Positions 10,548 to 19,029 are shown, counted from the first letter of the stretch. The stretch is DNA of 48,256 bases from Methylohalobius sp. (GCA_026415315.1 JAOAHI010000015.1:1-48256); one strand, 5' to 3'. Notes: generated from the letters alone by a model not told the origin. Translations and numbers: made by a program.

Positions 10548-11094
10548 GGCTGAAGGCGGATATCCACCAAAATCGCCTTACGTTCCTGAGTCCGATCTTG
10601 TGGTGCGTGCCCTTGCCTCTGCTATCGAGCTGGCCCGAAGCTCGTCTCGGTTGGTGGGTAGAGAAGACTTGGGGTTAGGGGAACAGGAGTTTGCCCGCCT
10701 GATCCAGCGTTATTTCCCAATCTGGAAAAGCTATCCTGTCGCTTCCAAGTCAGCGCTTTCCGGGATAGATGAATTCGAAGATCTGCTTGGGCTATTGCTC
10801 GAATACCGCGCCGATAATTTACCCGAAACCCGCTGGCTGGCTCACGCGATTGCCGTGTGTTGCCTGGGAGACGATCACCTGTGGCAGGACTTAGGAATGC
10901 CGAACCGGGGCGCATTGTCTGGCCTTTTAGCTCGGTACTTCCCGGGGCTTTTTGCCCAAAATACCCAGAACATGCGCTGGAAGAAGTTTTTTTACAAAAA
11001 GCTGTGCGAACGGCAGGGACTGACCTGCCGTTCTCCGAACTGCTGCCAGTGCAGCGATTATTTGAACTGTTTCGGCCCCGAAGAAGGCGCATGA
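10534..11094 (+). CDS. nifQ: Molybdenum donor protein NifQ
   Basis: NifQ carries a Mo-Fe-S cluster and supplies Mo to NifEN/NifH during FeMo-co synthesis. The C-terminal motif C-x4-C-x2-C-x5-C ([15 protein letters not shown]) is intact, together with the [11 protein letters not shown] segment before it. The protein is about 186 residues from the ATG at 10534, which lies inside the end of fdxB, so translation is probably coupled. An ATG at 10501 is also in frame. It is the last gene of the operon and ends 22 bp from the converging SIR2-like gene, with no clear terminator between. Confidence 0.92.
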   Translation: MLQPKAEGGYPPKSPYVPESDLVVRALASAIELARSSSRLVGREDLGLGEQEFARLIQRYFPIWKSYPVASKSALSGIDEFEDLLGLLLEYRADNLPETRWLAHAIAVCCLGDDHLWQDLGMPNRGALSGLLARYFPGLFAQNTQNMRWKKFFYKKLCERQGLTCRSPNCCQCSDYLNCFGPEEGA

Positions 11095-11116
11095 AAAAAA
11101 CAGTATTTCCGTTTGT

Positions 11117-11962
11117 TTATTCCACCGGCAAGGCATACACCTCCTGCGAGGCTTTAATTCCCTCCTTAAGCTGAGCGAGAAACTCGCCGAGCTCAAGCTC
11201 GATGCGGGCGATGTGCTGCTCTTCCAAAAACCGCGCTTCGTTGCGCGTCAGCTCTCCTGCAATGACGGCAAAATGACGTCCAGCCGAACGTTTGGCTATC
11301 TGACGCGCGAAGATTCGGTCCAGCTGAGTAGTAAAGCGGCAGCCCAGAAACAAAAACTGCCGCCCGCAGCGCAGCTCTTTTACCCGCTCAGGGATAGGGG
11401 TTTGGATGTCGATTTCGGTGAGGATTTCCACGAAATCCGAATCGGAAATCACAAAGTTCCCCGCTGGGGCCACTGCTCCCAAGGGTTGGTAAAGCAAAGT
11501 CGGCCAGCTTTGAGCCTCCTCTGGTTCTGCTTGGGTGCCGTCAGCATGGTAGTATCTGACCCATTCGCTCGGGCAGTCGGCGCGGCTGACTCCCTGCACC
11601 AGTCCAAAGCGGTTGTGAGCGAGTAAAGCACGTGCCATCGCATCGCTGTACCAGGCATCCACAATCAGCGGTGTAGGCAGTTGCGCTAGCAAGCGATGGA
11701 GTTCTCCGGGATCGGCTGGATTTTTAAAGATTTCGCCGAGCAGCTTAACGAGCGTCTTGCGGTGCTTGAAGCTTTCGATGTACTGAGCAGTCGCGCTCAA
11801 GTGGCCGCGCAGCCTGTGCGGCACGGCCACCCGGGCGCCTAGTTCCTTAGCCAGCTGCTCGGCTGAGGTCGGAAAACCTTGGTCAGGATCAAGCGCTCCC
11901 GGCCCTAGGTACGGGACGATTTTTCCTGCCTTAAGGCCAGAAATGACTTCGGCAAGGCTCAT
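11117..11962 (-). CDS. SIR2-like domain protein at end of nifB operon
   Basis: About 281 residues from the ATG at 11962, which overlaps the stop of the preceding gene (ATGA). The layout matches SIR2-like domains: a glycine-rich turn IVPYLGPGALD, then PTSAEQLAKELG, a central LPTPLIVDAWYSD where SIR2-like proteins usually read TTNYD, a PLGAVAPAGNFVISDSDF block and a late FLFLGCRFTTQLDRIF strand. NAD binding is possible, but the usual catalytic Asn/His motif is altered, so a deacetylase or NADase activity cannot be assumed. It is the last of thirteen leftward genes that start at mop-nifB. Role in nitrogen fixation is inferred only from the operon. Confidence 0.7.
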   Translation of the reverse strand: MSLAEVISGLKAGKIVPYLGPGALDPDQGFPTSAEQLAKELGARVAVPHRLRGHLSATAQYIESFKHRKTLVKLLGEIFKNPADPGELHRLLAQLPTPLIVDAWYSDAMARALLAHNRFGLVQGVSRADCPSEWVRYYHADGTQAEPEEAQSWPTLLYQPLGAVAPAGNFVISDSDFVEILTEIDIQTPIPERVKELRCGRQFLFLGCRFTTQLDRIFARQIAKRSAGRHFAVIAGELTRNEARFLEEQHIARIELELGEFLAQLKEGIKASQEVYALPVE

Positions 11963-12231
11963 AAAGACCTGCCTTCCAGGCAGGAGGCCTGGAGCGCTTT
12001 CACCTCGTCTGGCGACAAGCGGAACAGGCCACGCCCGCCGGAGAGGGCTTCGAAACAGGAAGTGTGGCGGCGCAGAAAGTCGTACCACTCCTGAGCTGGG
12101 ACGCCTGAAGGGCGGGCTCCAATTTCCGAGACCCTTCCGTCATAGCTGAAGCGAACGTGGATCATAACTGACTCAGGGGCAACCTGAGCGGTTGTTTCCT
12201 GGGAAATATCCTCTTGAGTTGGATTGTCCAT
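11959..12231 (-). CDS. Conserved-looking 90-residue nif-operon protein, unknown
   Basis: I do not recognise this family. The first 20 residues look disordered and acidic; the rest (MIHVRFSYDGRVSEIGARPS, then EWYDFLRRHTSCFEALSGGRGLF) looks like a compact alpha/beta domain. It has two Cys and no membrane segment. It overlaps the SIR2-like gene by 4 bp and lies 14 bp after the ferredoxin gene, so the two are likely co-translated partners. CCGGAGGAGCTC precedes the ATG. Confidence 0.7.
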   Translation of the reverse strand: MDNPTQEDISQETTAQVAPESVMIHVRFSYDGRVSEIGARPSGVPAQEWYDFLRRHTSCFEALSGGRGLFRLSPDEVKALQASCLEGRSL

Positions 12232-12245
12232 AAGAGCTCCTCCGG

Positions 12246-12578
12246 TTAAGGATGAACGAGTTCAATAACCACCTGCCGGCCAGGGCCGAGCAGCGCCTGG
12301 CAGGCCAGTCTGAGCGAGGATTCAACCTCGCTTTGGACAAGCCAGCTATGTTCTCTGGCATAGATTTTGGACAGGCTACGCCCACCTTGGACCACCCGTA
12401 CACGGCAACTGCCGCAACTGGCACGCCTTCCGCACAATTGGGCAAGGGTGAATCCAGCCTCGAGGATGGCGTCGAGCAAACATGTTCCGCTTTCGGCCAC
12501 CACGGTGTGGCCAAATGGCAGCACCGTCAACCGCACTTTGGCCTTTCTGCGTTTAGCGAGCCGCAAATAACCTGGCAT
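12246..12578 (-). CDS. [2Fe-2S] ferredoxin of the nif operon
   Basis: About 110 residues with a single [2Fe-2S] motif C-x5-C-x2-C (CGRRASCGSC) and a late Cys (LACQ), as in ISC/adrenodoxin-type ferredoxins. A basic N-terminal segment (RLAKRRKAK) precedes the fold. The ATG at 12578 follows the stop of the DegT-like gene by eight bases; a GTG at 12605 is an alternative. Candidate electron carrier for a nif-specific redox step; partner unknown. Confidence 0.85.
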   Translation of the reverse strand: MPGYLRLAKRRKAKVRLTVLPFGHTVVAESGTCLLDAILEAGFTLAQLCGRRASCGSCRVRVVQGGRSLSKIYAREHSWLVQSEVESSLRLACQALLGPGRQVVIELVHP

Positions 12579-12585
12579 GATTTGC

Positions 12586-13680
12586 TTACAAGTAAATCGC
12601 TGCACCTGCGCCTACGTTAACGGAAGCGTCCTTAAGCGCTTGGACGATCGAGCCTACCTGATCCTCACGCAAATGGGCGTGGAAAGGCAAGGCGATGGCG
12701 CGGTCGGCAAGTTTCTCGGCTACCTTGAATTCCCCTCGGCGGTAGCCCAAATCGGCAAAAGCCGGGGACAAATGCCAGGGATGGCAGAAGGCCTTTGCCT
12801 CAACCCCTGCGGTGGCCAGGTCGTGGAGGATGGCATCGCGGCTTGAGCGAGAAAAACGCGTCCCCAAGTGAACCAGATATACCATCCAGTGGACCGCATC
12901 CGCTTCCGGGGCAAGATAAGGTGGCTTGATCCCTTCGAACGACTGGATGTGTTCCAGATAATAGCTTTCCACTTCTTTGCGACGAGCTAGGATTTCGTCT
13001 AGACGGTTAAGTTGGACGAGCCCCAGAGCGGCTTGGAGCTCGCTGAGATGGGCGCGGCAGTTTTCGCGCAAAGTGCGCAATTTTGTGGCCAAGGCGGTAT
13101 CGTCGGTTACCACCATCGCTCCGCAGCCTGTGCTCAGTGGGCCGGGCTGGGACAGGTCGAAGATCGCCAGCTCGCCGAAGCTCCCTACCAGTTGACCTTG
13201 ATAGCGTGAGCCAAGCGCCTCACTCGAATCCTCGATCAACAGAAGATGATGGCGGTCGGCAAGCGTTTTGAGCGCCGACCAAGCAGCAGGATGGCCGTTA
13301 GTGTTGCCGGCCACGATAGCGCGCGTGCGGGAGGTAATAGCTGCAGCTGCCGCTTCTGGAGCCAAAGTACCTGACCAGTAATCGACATCAGCAAATACCG
13401 CTCTCGCCCCGGCCAGAGGGATCCCGCAGACGGTCTGGCGCAGGCTGAATGGCGAGGCGATGACCTCGTCCGAGGATCCTATCCCCTGGCTTTTGAGCGA
13501 AAGCCAAAGCGCGAGTGCAGCGCTTGCCACCGCCACCGCGCAGCGGCGTCCTAGCGCTGCGGCGAAGGCAGCCTCGAATGCTTCCAACCTGGGTCCGGCA
13601 TCCAGGCAGGGAGATTGAAGTGCCTCTTGCACCGCTTCCAATTCGGCCAGGCTGAGGTCGGGGTCAGATAGAAGAATCAC
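12586..13680 (-). CDS. DegT/DnrJ/EryC1-like protein lacking the PLP lysine
   Basis: Fold-type I PLP aminotransferase homologue of 364 residues. The start is the GTG at 13680 that overlaps the nifT stop (GTGA); the open frame upstream only shadows nifT. Family blocks are clear: the cofactor-side LIEDSSEALGSRYQG with its Asp, then GSFGELAIFDL. Where DegT enzymes read HKNLTTGEGG, this protein reads PGPLSTGCGA, so the Schiff-base Lys is Gly and the preceding His is Pro. It is unlikely to work as a normal aminotransferase. Members of this family occur in nif operons, but their role is not known to me. Between nifT and a ferredoxin gene. Confidence 0.85.
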   Translation of the reverse strand: MILLSDPDLSLAELEAVQEALQSPCLDAGPRLEAFEAAFAAALGRRCAVAVASAALALWLSLKSQGIGSSDEVIASPFSLRQTVCGIPLAGARAVFADVDYWSGTLAPEAAAAAITSRTRAIVAGNTNGHPAAWSALKTLADRHHLLLIEDSSEALGSRYQGQLVGSFGELAIFDLSQPGPLSTGCGAMVVTDDTALATKLRTLRENCRAHLSELQAALGLVQLNRLDEILARRKEVESYYLEHIQSFEGIKPPYLAPEADAVHWMVYLVHLGTRFSRSSRDAILHDLATAGVEAKAFCHPWHLSPAFADLGYRRGEFKVAEKLADRAIALPFHAHLREDQVGSIVQALKDASVNVGAGAAIYL

Positions 13681-13892
13681 TCTTTCTCCCCTAAGCGTTG
13701 TGCTTGAACCGTGATTGGCAAGCGGGTGTCTGGAGCCAAAGAAGGGAGGACTAACTGCCAACCGTTGGCCAAAGTTATCCTCCCCCCCCACAATTCGGGT
13801 TTTTCCTGTTCTACTATGGGTTCTTCCAGGTCTTTTTTGGGGACATAGACGGATAGCCTTCCATCGGCGTTTTTGCGGATCATGACTTTCAT
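13677..13892 (-). CDS. nifT: NifT/FixU family protein
   Basis: Seventy-one residues, nearly full match in pattern to NifT: MKVMIRKNADGRLSVYVPKK, then PELWGGRITLANGWQL and DTRLPITVQAQRLGE. Small SH3-like protein, not essential where tested, function unclear. It is 18 bp after nifS and overlaps the DegT-like gene by 4 bp. GGAG precedes the ATG. Confidence 0.95.
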   Translation of the reverse strand: MKVMIRKNADGRLSVYVPKKDLEEPIVEQEKPELWGGRITLANGWQLVLPSLAPDTRLPITVQAQRLGEKE

Positions 13893-13910
13893 TGGCGATC
13901 TCCTCAGTGG

Positions 13911-15047
13911 TCAAACGATGGCAAGCTCTTGCACCGCTTTGGGCAGCACAGTAATCACCCGTTCGATTTCAGCAGCGGTGGTGTAGCGGCTTAAGGAAAA
14001 CCGGATCGTCGAGAGCGCCTGTTCAGGGGTCAAACCCATTGCGCGCAGGACGTGGGATGGCTCGCTGCCAGCCGAAGTACAAGCGGCCCCCGCCGAAGCG
14101 CAGATTCCGGCCTGGTCAAGGCGGGTCAAAACCCATTCGGCTTCGCCTTGGCCAAGGCACAGACAGCTGGTATTGGCAACCCGGGGGGCGCCGGAGCCGA
14201 CCACGAACGCTCCTGGCAAGCGCTTGATAAGCTCACGTTCCAAACGATCGCGCAGAACCTCGATTTGAGCCTTCCCTTGAGCTAGTTCGCGCTGGGCAAG
14301 CTCGGCAGCTACCCCTAAAGCGGCTATACCCGGCACATTTTCGGTTCCGCCCCGCTGTCCCCGTTCCTGATGGCCAAAAATCATAGGCGCAAGTTTCAGC
14401 CCCCGGCGCACGAACAGCGCCCCCACCCCTTTGGGGGCATGGAACTTGTGGCCGGACAACGACAGCAAATCCACCGGCGTCTGCTTTAAGTCGATGGGTA
14501 CTTTGCCTGCGGCCTGGACAGCATCGCTATGGAATAGGACGCCTTGTGCTTTTACCTTGGCAGCCAGCTCAGCGATCGGAAACAGCACCCCGGTTTCGTT
14601 GTTGGCCCACATTAAAGAGACCAGCGCCGTCTTCGGCGTCAGGGTGTGTTCTAGCTGTTCCAAATCGAGCTTGCCTTGAGAGTCTACGTTTAGATAAGTT
14701 ACCCGGTATCCCTGATTTTCCAGATGGCGCATGAGCAGCAGAGTGGAGGGATGCTCAACAGCGCTGGTGATCAAGTGGCGGCGCTCAGGAAAGAGTGCCA
14801 GCGCCCCTAGGATCGCTAAGTGATTGGCTTCGGTCCCACCGCTTGTGAACACGACCTCGGCGGGAGTAGCTCCTAAAAGCTTGGCCGTCTGAGCCCGTGC
14901 GGTGGCCAGATAAGCTTTAGCAGCTTCTCCAGCCTTGTGTTTGCTCGAAGGGTTACCAAACTCCAAAAGCGCTTGGGCTAAAACCTCCACACACTCGGGA
15001 GCAAGTGGGGTGGTGGCGTTGTTATCCAGATAAACGAGGTCGCTCAC
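13911..15047 (-). CDS. nifS: Nif-specific cysteine desulfurase NifS
   Basis: PLP enzyme that takes sulfur from L-cysteine for Fe-S clusters of nitrogenase and its assembly factors. It has 378 residues. PLP Lys201 lies in LSLSGHKFHAPKG, and the catalytic Cys lies in GAACTSAGSEPSHVLRA with the extended loop of group I desulfurases. N-terminal YLDNNATTPLAPE is NifS-like and differs from the IscS-like enzyme at 28572-29783. The start overlaps the previous gene's stop (ATGA). There is no nifU in the window, so its scaffold partner may be the IscU encoded at 28.2 kb. Confidence 0.94.
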   Translation of the reverse strand: MSDLVYLDNNATTPLAPECVEVLAQALLEFGNPSSKHKAGEAAKAYLATARAQTAKLLGATPAEVVFTSGGTEANHLAILGALALFPERRHLITSAVEHPSTLLLMRHLENQGYRVTYLNVDSQGKLDLEQLEHTLTPKTALVSLMWANNETGVLFPIAELAAKVKAQGVLFHSDAVQAAGKVPIDLKQTPVDLLSLSGHKFHAPKGVGALFVRRGLKLAPMIFGHQERGQRGGTENVPGIAALGVAAELAQRELAQGKAQIEVLRDRLERELIKRLPGAFVVGSGAPRVANTSCLCLGQGEAEWVLTRLDQAGICASAGAACTSAGSEPSHVLRAMGLTPEQALSTIRFSLSRYTTAAEIERVITVLPKAVQELAIV

Positions 15048-15397
15048 GGCCAGAATTCTCGCTTGGAGTCTTCGTTGAGGAGCGCCAATACCGAGGCTAG
15101 TTTCGGGTAACAGCCGTACTCAATCCAGCAATCACGCTGATGATCCTTGGACCACAGCCGCCAATCCCCGAATTCCTCCAGAAACTCGATCCGAGCGATG
15201 TCGATTGGCCCGCCTTGGGGGTCGATATTGCGCGAGCAGCAGGGGCTGACGATCTGATATCCGTTGGCATAGGGAAAAACCTTAGGTGTGACGTAGCGGT
15301 AGCGCTTGCGCTGTCTTAGGGAGCGCTCGATGCGCTTTAGGTCCACCTCATTGGGGTGAGCCGTTGCGGTAGCAAATGCAAAAGGCGATTTGCTCAT
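15044..15397 (-). CDS. DUF3024-like nif-associated protein
   Basis: A 117-residue soluble protein. The segment RSLRQRKRYRYVTPKVF, then IVSPCCSRNIDPQGGPIDIA and WRLWSKDHQRDCW, recalls the DUF3024 family; this is from memory of the pattern and not certain. Paired cysteines in SPCCSRN and a later DCW/YGCYP could bind metal. It overlaps nifZ and nifS by 4 bp each, which argues strongly for a real, co-translated nif gene. Confidence 0.7.
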   Translation of the reverse strand: MSKSPFAFATATAHPNEVDLKRIERSLRQRKRYRYVTPKVFPYANGYQIVSPCCSRNIDPQGGPIDIARIEFLEEFGDWRLWSKDHQRDCWIEYGCYPKLASVLALLNEDSKREFWP

Positions 15398-15672
15398 GAG
15401 CCGCCACCTGGGCGATCTAAGGACTCCAGCTCGCTTGCCTTCATACCGACTCGGTAGCCACGCTCGGGAAACTCGACGCCATAAATGTAGTAGCGCTGGA
15501 GAAAGGTGCCGATGGTGGCCACGTAGCCGACTTCGCCCTTTTTCACCAGCACCTCGCCTATATCTTTGCCTGGGAAGGTGCCGTCATTGCGGATGAGCTT
15601 TAAAGTGCGGACCTTCTCGCCGAAGTCGAAGCGGGGGGGACCATCTAGCTCGTTGACCTCTTCGCGGCTCAT
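15394..15672 (-). CDS. nifZ: NifZ family protein
   Basis: Ninety-two residues with the NifZ pattern: FDFGEKVRTLKLIRNDGTFPG, then LVKKGEVGYVATIGTFLQ and YYIYGVEF. NifZ assists formation of the second P-cluster in the MoFe protein. The gene starts 10 bp after the LRV gene with a clear GGAGG and overlaps the next gene by 4 bp. Confidence 0.92.
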   Translation of the reverse strand: MSREEVNELDGPPRFDFGEKVRTLKLIRNDGTFPGKDIGEVLVKKGEVGYVATIGTFLQRYYIYGVEFPERGYRVGMKASELESLDRPGGGS

Positions 15673-15682
15673 ATTTCCTCCG

Positions 15683-16462
15683 TCAACAGGCTTGTGGCAA
15701 GGCGTCTGGGTTAGTAAGGCGCTGGTGAACCAACTCCCGCACTGCCGGTTCGGGGTCTTGTTGCATTGCAGAGAGTTCCTGATGGTCGAGCCGACAGGCG
15801 ACTTCGTAACGCACCCGCCAGTCGGGGTCCTGACTCATGGCTTTGAGTCGTCCCGGGTCTAGCCTTCGGGCTACTTCCAACCGAACTTTGGGTTCCGGAT
15901 CGCGGATCAGTGCCTCAAGCCACCTAGGCGCGATCCTAGAGGCGACCGTTCGGCGCACCTCGGAGTCGGGGTCGTGTAACATTGGCACCAGTTGCCCAGG
16001 CGGCAGGCGTTTGGCGACGATCTGGCGCACGTAGTAGTCAGGGTCGGCGATGAGGAGGGTTAAGTCCTCAGGCTTAAGCCTCTCCGCTACCCGGATCCGA
16101 ACTTCGCGGTGGGGGTCCCCGATCAGCGCTTTGAGGTGCTTGGAGTTAATCGGCAGGCGCGCGGCGACCTGACGGCGCACGGTTTCGTCGGGATCGTTCA
16201 GGAGGCTGGGCAGCTTGAATACCTCCACATACTTGGCCGCTACCGCCCGGGTTTCAAAGTAAGGGTGATCCAGATATCTTTTGGCCCAGCCCGGATTAAG
16301 GTGGAAGAAGCGATCTATCCTGGGAGCATAGCGATCGTGCACGCAGGCATAACCCAACTGGCAGTTGACTTTAAGGTGACACTCACACTGCGTGCAGTCC
16401 AGGCGCTGGCCCAGAAAATCCAAAGCTTCCGGTTCGGCCTTTGAAGCCATAGCCTCTATCAA
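15683..16462 (-). CDS. LRV protein (leucine-rich repeat variant with Fe-S domain)
   Basis: 259 residues. The N-terminal part carries Cys residues (DCTQCECH..VNCQ..YACVHDR) like the [4Fe-4S] domain of the Azotobacter LRV protein. From about residue 75 to 250 there are some seven repeats of about 24 residues of the type DPDxxVRxxVAxRLxxxxLxxLLxD, forming a curved helical array. Likely a redox-sensing or docking protein for nif assembly; no function is established. Overlaps the upstream A-type carrier gene (ATGA) and lies 10 bp before nifZ. Confidence 0.9.
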   Translation of the reverse strand: MIEAMASKAEPEALDFLGQRLDCTQCECHLKVNCQLGYACVHDRYAPRIDRFFHLNPGWAKRYLDHPYFETRAVAAKYVEVFKLPSLLNDPDETVRRQVAARLPINSKHLKALIGDPHREVRIRVAERLKPEDLTLLIADPDYYVRQIVAKRLPPGQLVPMLHDPDSEVRRTVASRIAPRWLEALIRDPEPKVRLEVARRLDPGRLKAMSQDPDWRVRYEVACRLDHQELSAMQQDPEPAVRELVHQRLTNPDALPQAC

Positions 16463-16818
16463 TCCGCCCTTTTGCGCTGGATAGCAGACACTGAGATCGC
16501 CCCGCCGCAGCTTGGGCAGGCACTTGCCTTAGGATCTAAGAAAATCAGGCCAGTGGCGGTGGCAGTATCGATAAAATCGATAGTTACCCCCGTAAGGAGC
16601 TTTAGATTTTCCTCCGGCAAAAACAGGCGGATACCGTGGTAATGCACGGTCGTATCGCCAGGCCGAGGAGCCAGTTCCGGGGAAAAATCATAACTTAAAC
16701 CTGAGCAGCCGCCTGCAGTCACACACAGACGCAGCCCTCCTTCCTCGCCTACGCTTAGGCGCAGCAGGCGGCGGATGAACTGCTCAGCTTTGGGGGTTAG
16801 AGTGAAGACGGCTTCCAT
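16459..16818 (-). CDS. Nif-linked A-type Fe-S carrier (IscA/HesB family)
   Basis: 119 residues of the HesB/IscA fold. The first ligand Cys is in TAGGCSGLSYDF. The C-terminal pair, normally C-x-C in IscA, here reads ACPSCGG (C-x2-C), and a short basic tail follows. The gene follows fdxN in the nifB operon, as nif-type IscA often does. It is distinct from the ErpA- and IscA-like genes of the isc operon, so the window has three A-type carriers. It overlaps the LRV gene. Confidence 0.88.
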   Translation of the reverse strand: MEAVFTLTPKAEQFIRRLLRLSVGEEGGLRLCVTAGGCSGLSYDFSPELAPRPGDTTVHYHGIRLFLPEENLKLLTGVTIDFIDTATATGLIFLDPKASACPSCGGAISVSAIQRKRAD

Positions 16819-16824
16819 AACTTA

Positions 16825-17049
16825 CTAGACCGCTTGATAGCGTGGGTAGCGCGTGTCGATCACACACGTGTCTTCGATGGGGCACACCGCCACGCACTGG
16901 GGTTCATCATAAAATCCTATGCATTCAGTGCATTTGTTCGGATCGATGGCGAATAAACCGTCTGGGGTTTCGTAGATTGCTTTATTAGGGCATTCCGGCT
17001 CGCATGCCGAACACCCAGTGCAGTTATCAGCGACGATTTTGTAAGGCAT
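16825..17049 (-). CDS. fdxN: FdxN-type 2[4Fe-4S] ferredoxin
   Basis: Seventy-four residues. Motif I is [12 protein letters not shown]; motif II has the insertion typical of FdxN-like ferredoxins ([18 protein letters not shown]). It lies directly after nifB, where FdxN is thought to feed electrons to NifB or nitrogenase. AAGGAGC precedes the ATG. Confidence 0.95.
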   Translation of the reverse strand: MPYKIVADNCTGCSACEPECPNKAIYETPDGLFAIDPNKCTECIGFYDEPQCVAVCPIEDTCVIDTRYPRYQAV

Positions 17050-17078
17050 AACTAAGCTCCTTGGGTTAGTGAAATAAA

Positions 17079-18620
17079 TCAGGCCACCCCGGCAAGCAGC
17101 CCCCCCTGGCGGATTTGAGCGTCGCCACGGGCGCGGTGCTCAATCTCACCGCGCTCGACTTTGGCTAAATATTCCTTGAAATAGGCGATGGCGGACTGCT
17201 CGATGAACTGACCGGCATACTGGTCTACCGGATCAATGCCAGCGGCTTTAAGTTCGGCTTTGGGGCAGCCCCCGATCTTAGCCACCAGCACGGCATGGCA
17301 ATCACCCAGGGCCTGGAGGATGGTAGAAAGCGCGTCCTCCTCGCCAAAACCTCCCTGGCAATACAGATCCACCCGGCGGTGGCCAATAAATTTGGCGCCA
17401 GTGGCGGAAACCTCATAGATCTGAAATTCCTTGGCGTGGCCGAAATGTTCGTTGATCCGGCCACCCCCTTTAGTCGCCACGGCTACCAAAATCTTAAGTT
17501 CTGAACGCGTCCCGGCTAGGGCTTGAAGCTCCTGCTGTTTAGCTTGGGCTTTGGCCTTGCGTTCCTGTTCGACCAGTTCTTGATATGCCCGACGGGTGGC
17601 GAGGTCATACTTGACTTCCTGCGTGCGAAGCTTTTCCAAGGTGAATTCTTGGCTTCGATCCTCGCCGAGTAAACCCACGGCATCGGCACGGCACTGGCGG
17701 CAGTGGCGCATCATGTTCATCTCGCCTTCGCATTTATCCTGCAATGCTTTAAGTTCCTGGGCAGTGGGGCCGCGCTGGCCTCGGAGGCCGAACACCGTGC
17801 CGTGCTCCGGAGCGGAGATCAGCGGCATGATGTTATGGAGAAAGGCGCCGCGCGCCTTGACCGCACGGTTGACCTCGACCAAATGCTGGTCGTTGATGCC
17901 AGGGATCATGACCGAGTTGACCTTGCACAAGATGCCGCGTTCGGTGAGCATCTCCAGACCCTCAAGCTGGCGCTCGCTTAGGATTTTGGAGGCCTCCTTA
18001 CCCCGGTAACGCTTGTGCCGGTAAAAGATCCAGGGATAAATCTCAGCTCCCACTTCTGGGTCGATCATGTTAATGGTGATGGTGACGTGGTCTATGTTGA
18101 ACTTTTGGATCGTGTCCACGTAGTCGGGTAGAGCCAAGCCGTTGGTAGATAGGCACAGCTTGATGTCCGGGGCGGCCTTGGCCACCAATTCAAAGGTCTT
18201 GAAAGTTTTGTCTGGATTGGCTAGCGGGTCGCCGGGGCCGGCGATGCCAAGCACGGTCATTTGCGGGATAGCTGAAGCCACAGCCAGTACTTTTTTCACC
18301 GCCTGCTCGGGAGTGAGCCTCTCGCTCACCACTCCGGGACGGCTCTCGTTGGCACAGTCATACTTGCGGTTGCAGTAGTTGCACTGCATATTGCAAGCTG
18401 GCGCCACCGCCACGTGCATGCGAGCGTAATGATGGTGGGCCTCCTCGCTGTAGCAGGGATGGTTTTTGACTTTTTCCCAAATTTCTGGAGGAAGATCGCC
18501 CGATCCAGCTTTAGAGCCACAGCCGGTTTTGCCAGAGGAGCTACAGCCTTTGTGTTTTGCAATCTTTTGCATCAGTTCGTCCAGCCTGACGGTGTGGCTT
18601 GAAAGGTTTGCAGTTGGCAT
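17079..18620 (-). CDS. nifB: FeMo-co biosynthesis radical SAM protein NifB
   Basis: NifB fuses two [4Fe-4S] clusters with an inserted carbide to form NifB-co, the precursor of FeMo-co. It has 513 residues. The radical-SAM motif is C76-x3-C80-x2-C83 ([14 protein letters not shown]), preceded by the [10 protein letters not shown] segment. A central cysteine group ([13 protein letters not shown]) binds further clusters. The C-terminal third, from about residue 385 ([22 protein letters not shown]), is a NifX-like domain, the two-domain form typical of proteobacteria. GGAG precedes the ATG. It is second in the operon after mop and is NifA-dependent by the promoter at 18880. Confidence 0.98.
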   Translation of the reverse strand: MPTANLSSHTVRLDELMQKIAKHKGCSSSGKTGCGSKAGSGDLPPEIWEKVKNHPCYSEEAHHHYARMHVAVAPACNMQCNYCNRKYDCANESRPGVVSERLTPEQAVKKVLAVASAIPQMTVLGIAGPGDPLANPDKTFKTFELVAKAAPDIKLCLSTNGLALPDYVDTIQKFNIDHVTITINMIDPEVGAEIYPWIFYRHKRYRGKEASKILSERQLEGLEMLTERGILCKVNSVMIPGINDQHLVEVNRAVKARGAFLHNIMPLISAPEHGTVFGLRGQRGPTAQELKALQDKCEGEMNMMRHCRQCRADAVGLLGEDRSQEFTLEKLRTQEVKYDLATRRAYQELVEQERKAKAQAKQQELQALAGTRSELKILVAVATKGGGRINEHFGHAKEFQIYEVSATGAKFIGHRRVDLYCQGGFGEEDALSTILQALGDCHAVLVAKIGGCPKAELKAAGIDPVDQYAGQFIEQSAIAYFKEYLAKVERGEIEHRARGDAQIRQGGLLAGVA

Positions 18621-18632
18621 CGCTGACTCCTT

Positions 18633-18842
18633 TTAAATCTCTTTTATCATCACATCCGTTGCTTTAAACGCCGCCACCACTTCTTTCCCTTCTTTCAGGC
18701 CCATACTTTCGGCAGCTTTTCGGGTAATAACGGCGACGATTTCCTTGCCGCTTATGTCCACCACCACTTCAGCTACCACGGTCCCAAGCAAAACCTCCTT
18801 GACCTTTCCCGTAAACTGGTTGCGAGCACTGAGCAACTGCAT
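18633..18842 (-). CDS. mop: Molbindin Mop (single TOBE/Mop domain)
   Basis: Sixty-nine residues forming one Mop domain: SARNQFTGKVKEVLLGTVVA, then AVITRKAAESMGLKEGK and AAFKATDVMI. Molbindins oligomerise and bind molybdate, so it may buffer Mo for FeMo-co synthesis together with the MOT1 permease and NifQ. ATG 18842 gives the usual molbindin length; ATG 18857 is also possible. The frame stays open through the promoter region upstream, which is not coding. It lies 12 bp before nifB. Confidence 0.88.
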   Translation of the reverse strand: MQLLSARNQFTGKVKEVLLGTVVAEVVVDISGKEIVAVITRKAAESMGLKEGKEVVAAFKATDVMIKEI

Positions 18843-18879
18843 GATTTTTTTCACCATCGTTTTTGTCTGTCTGCACTTC

Positions 18880-18895
18880 TGCAACATGCGTGCCA
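18880..18895 (-). promoter_or_regulatory. Sigma-54 promoter of mop-nifB operon
   Basis: Minus strand reads TGGCACGCATGTTGCA, a perfect TGGCAC-N5-TTGCW element. Predicted start is about 18869, giving a 27-base leader to the mop ATG at 18842. Two NifA boxes lie 35-105 bp upstream. Confidence 0.9.
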
Positions 18896-18929
18896 TACAC
18901 ATCCAGCGCGGTTTTTTGAGGATCTTGCT

Positions 18930-18945
18930 TGTGGCAAATGGCACA
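18930..18945 (-). promoter_or_regulatory. NifA upstream activator site (mop-nifB side)
   Basis: Minus strand TGTGCCATTTGCCACA is a perfect TGT-N10-ACA box with the TTTGCNACA right half pointing to mop-nifB. Confidence 0.88.
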
Positions 18946-18969
18946 AACCTGACCTGAGACAAAGGAGGT

Positions 18970-18985
18970 TGTGGCAAACAAGACA
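18970..18985 (-). promoter_or_regulatory. NifA upstream activator site between divergent promoters
   Basis: Minus strand TGTCTTGTTTGCCACA is a second perfect box, 40 bp from the first. It differs by one base from site 2 upstream of nifH. Confidence 0.88.
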
Positions 18986-19029
18986 ATTGGGGTTCATCGT
19001 TTGCCCAGGCAGCATGTGCTTTTTCCAAG

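Noticed and set aside
13681-13914. N-terminal 78 residues of the open frame of the DegT-like gene
   Set aside because: They overlap nifT in another frame; the GTG at 13680 overlapping the nifT stop fits the family start.
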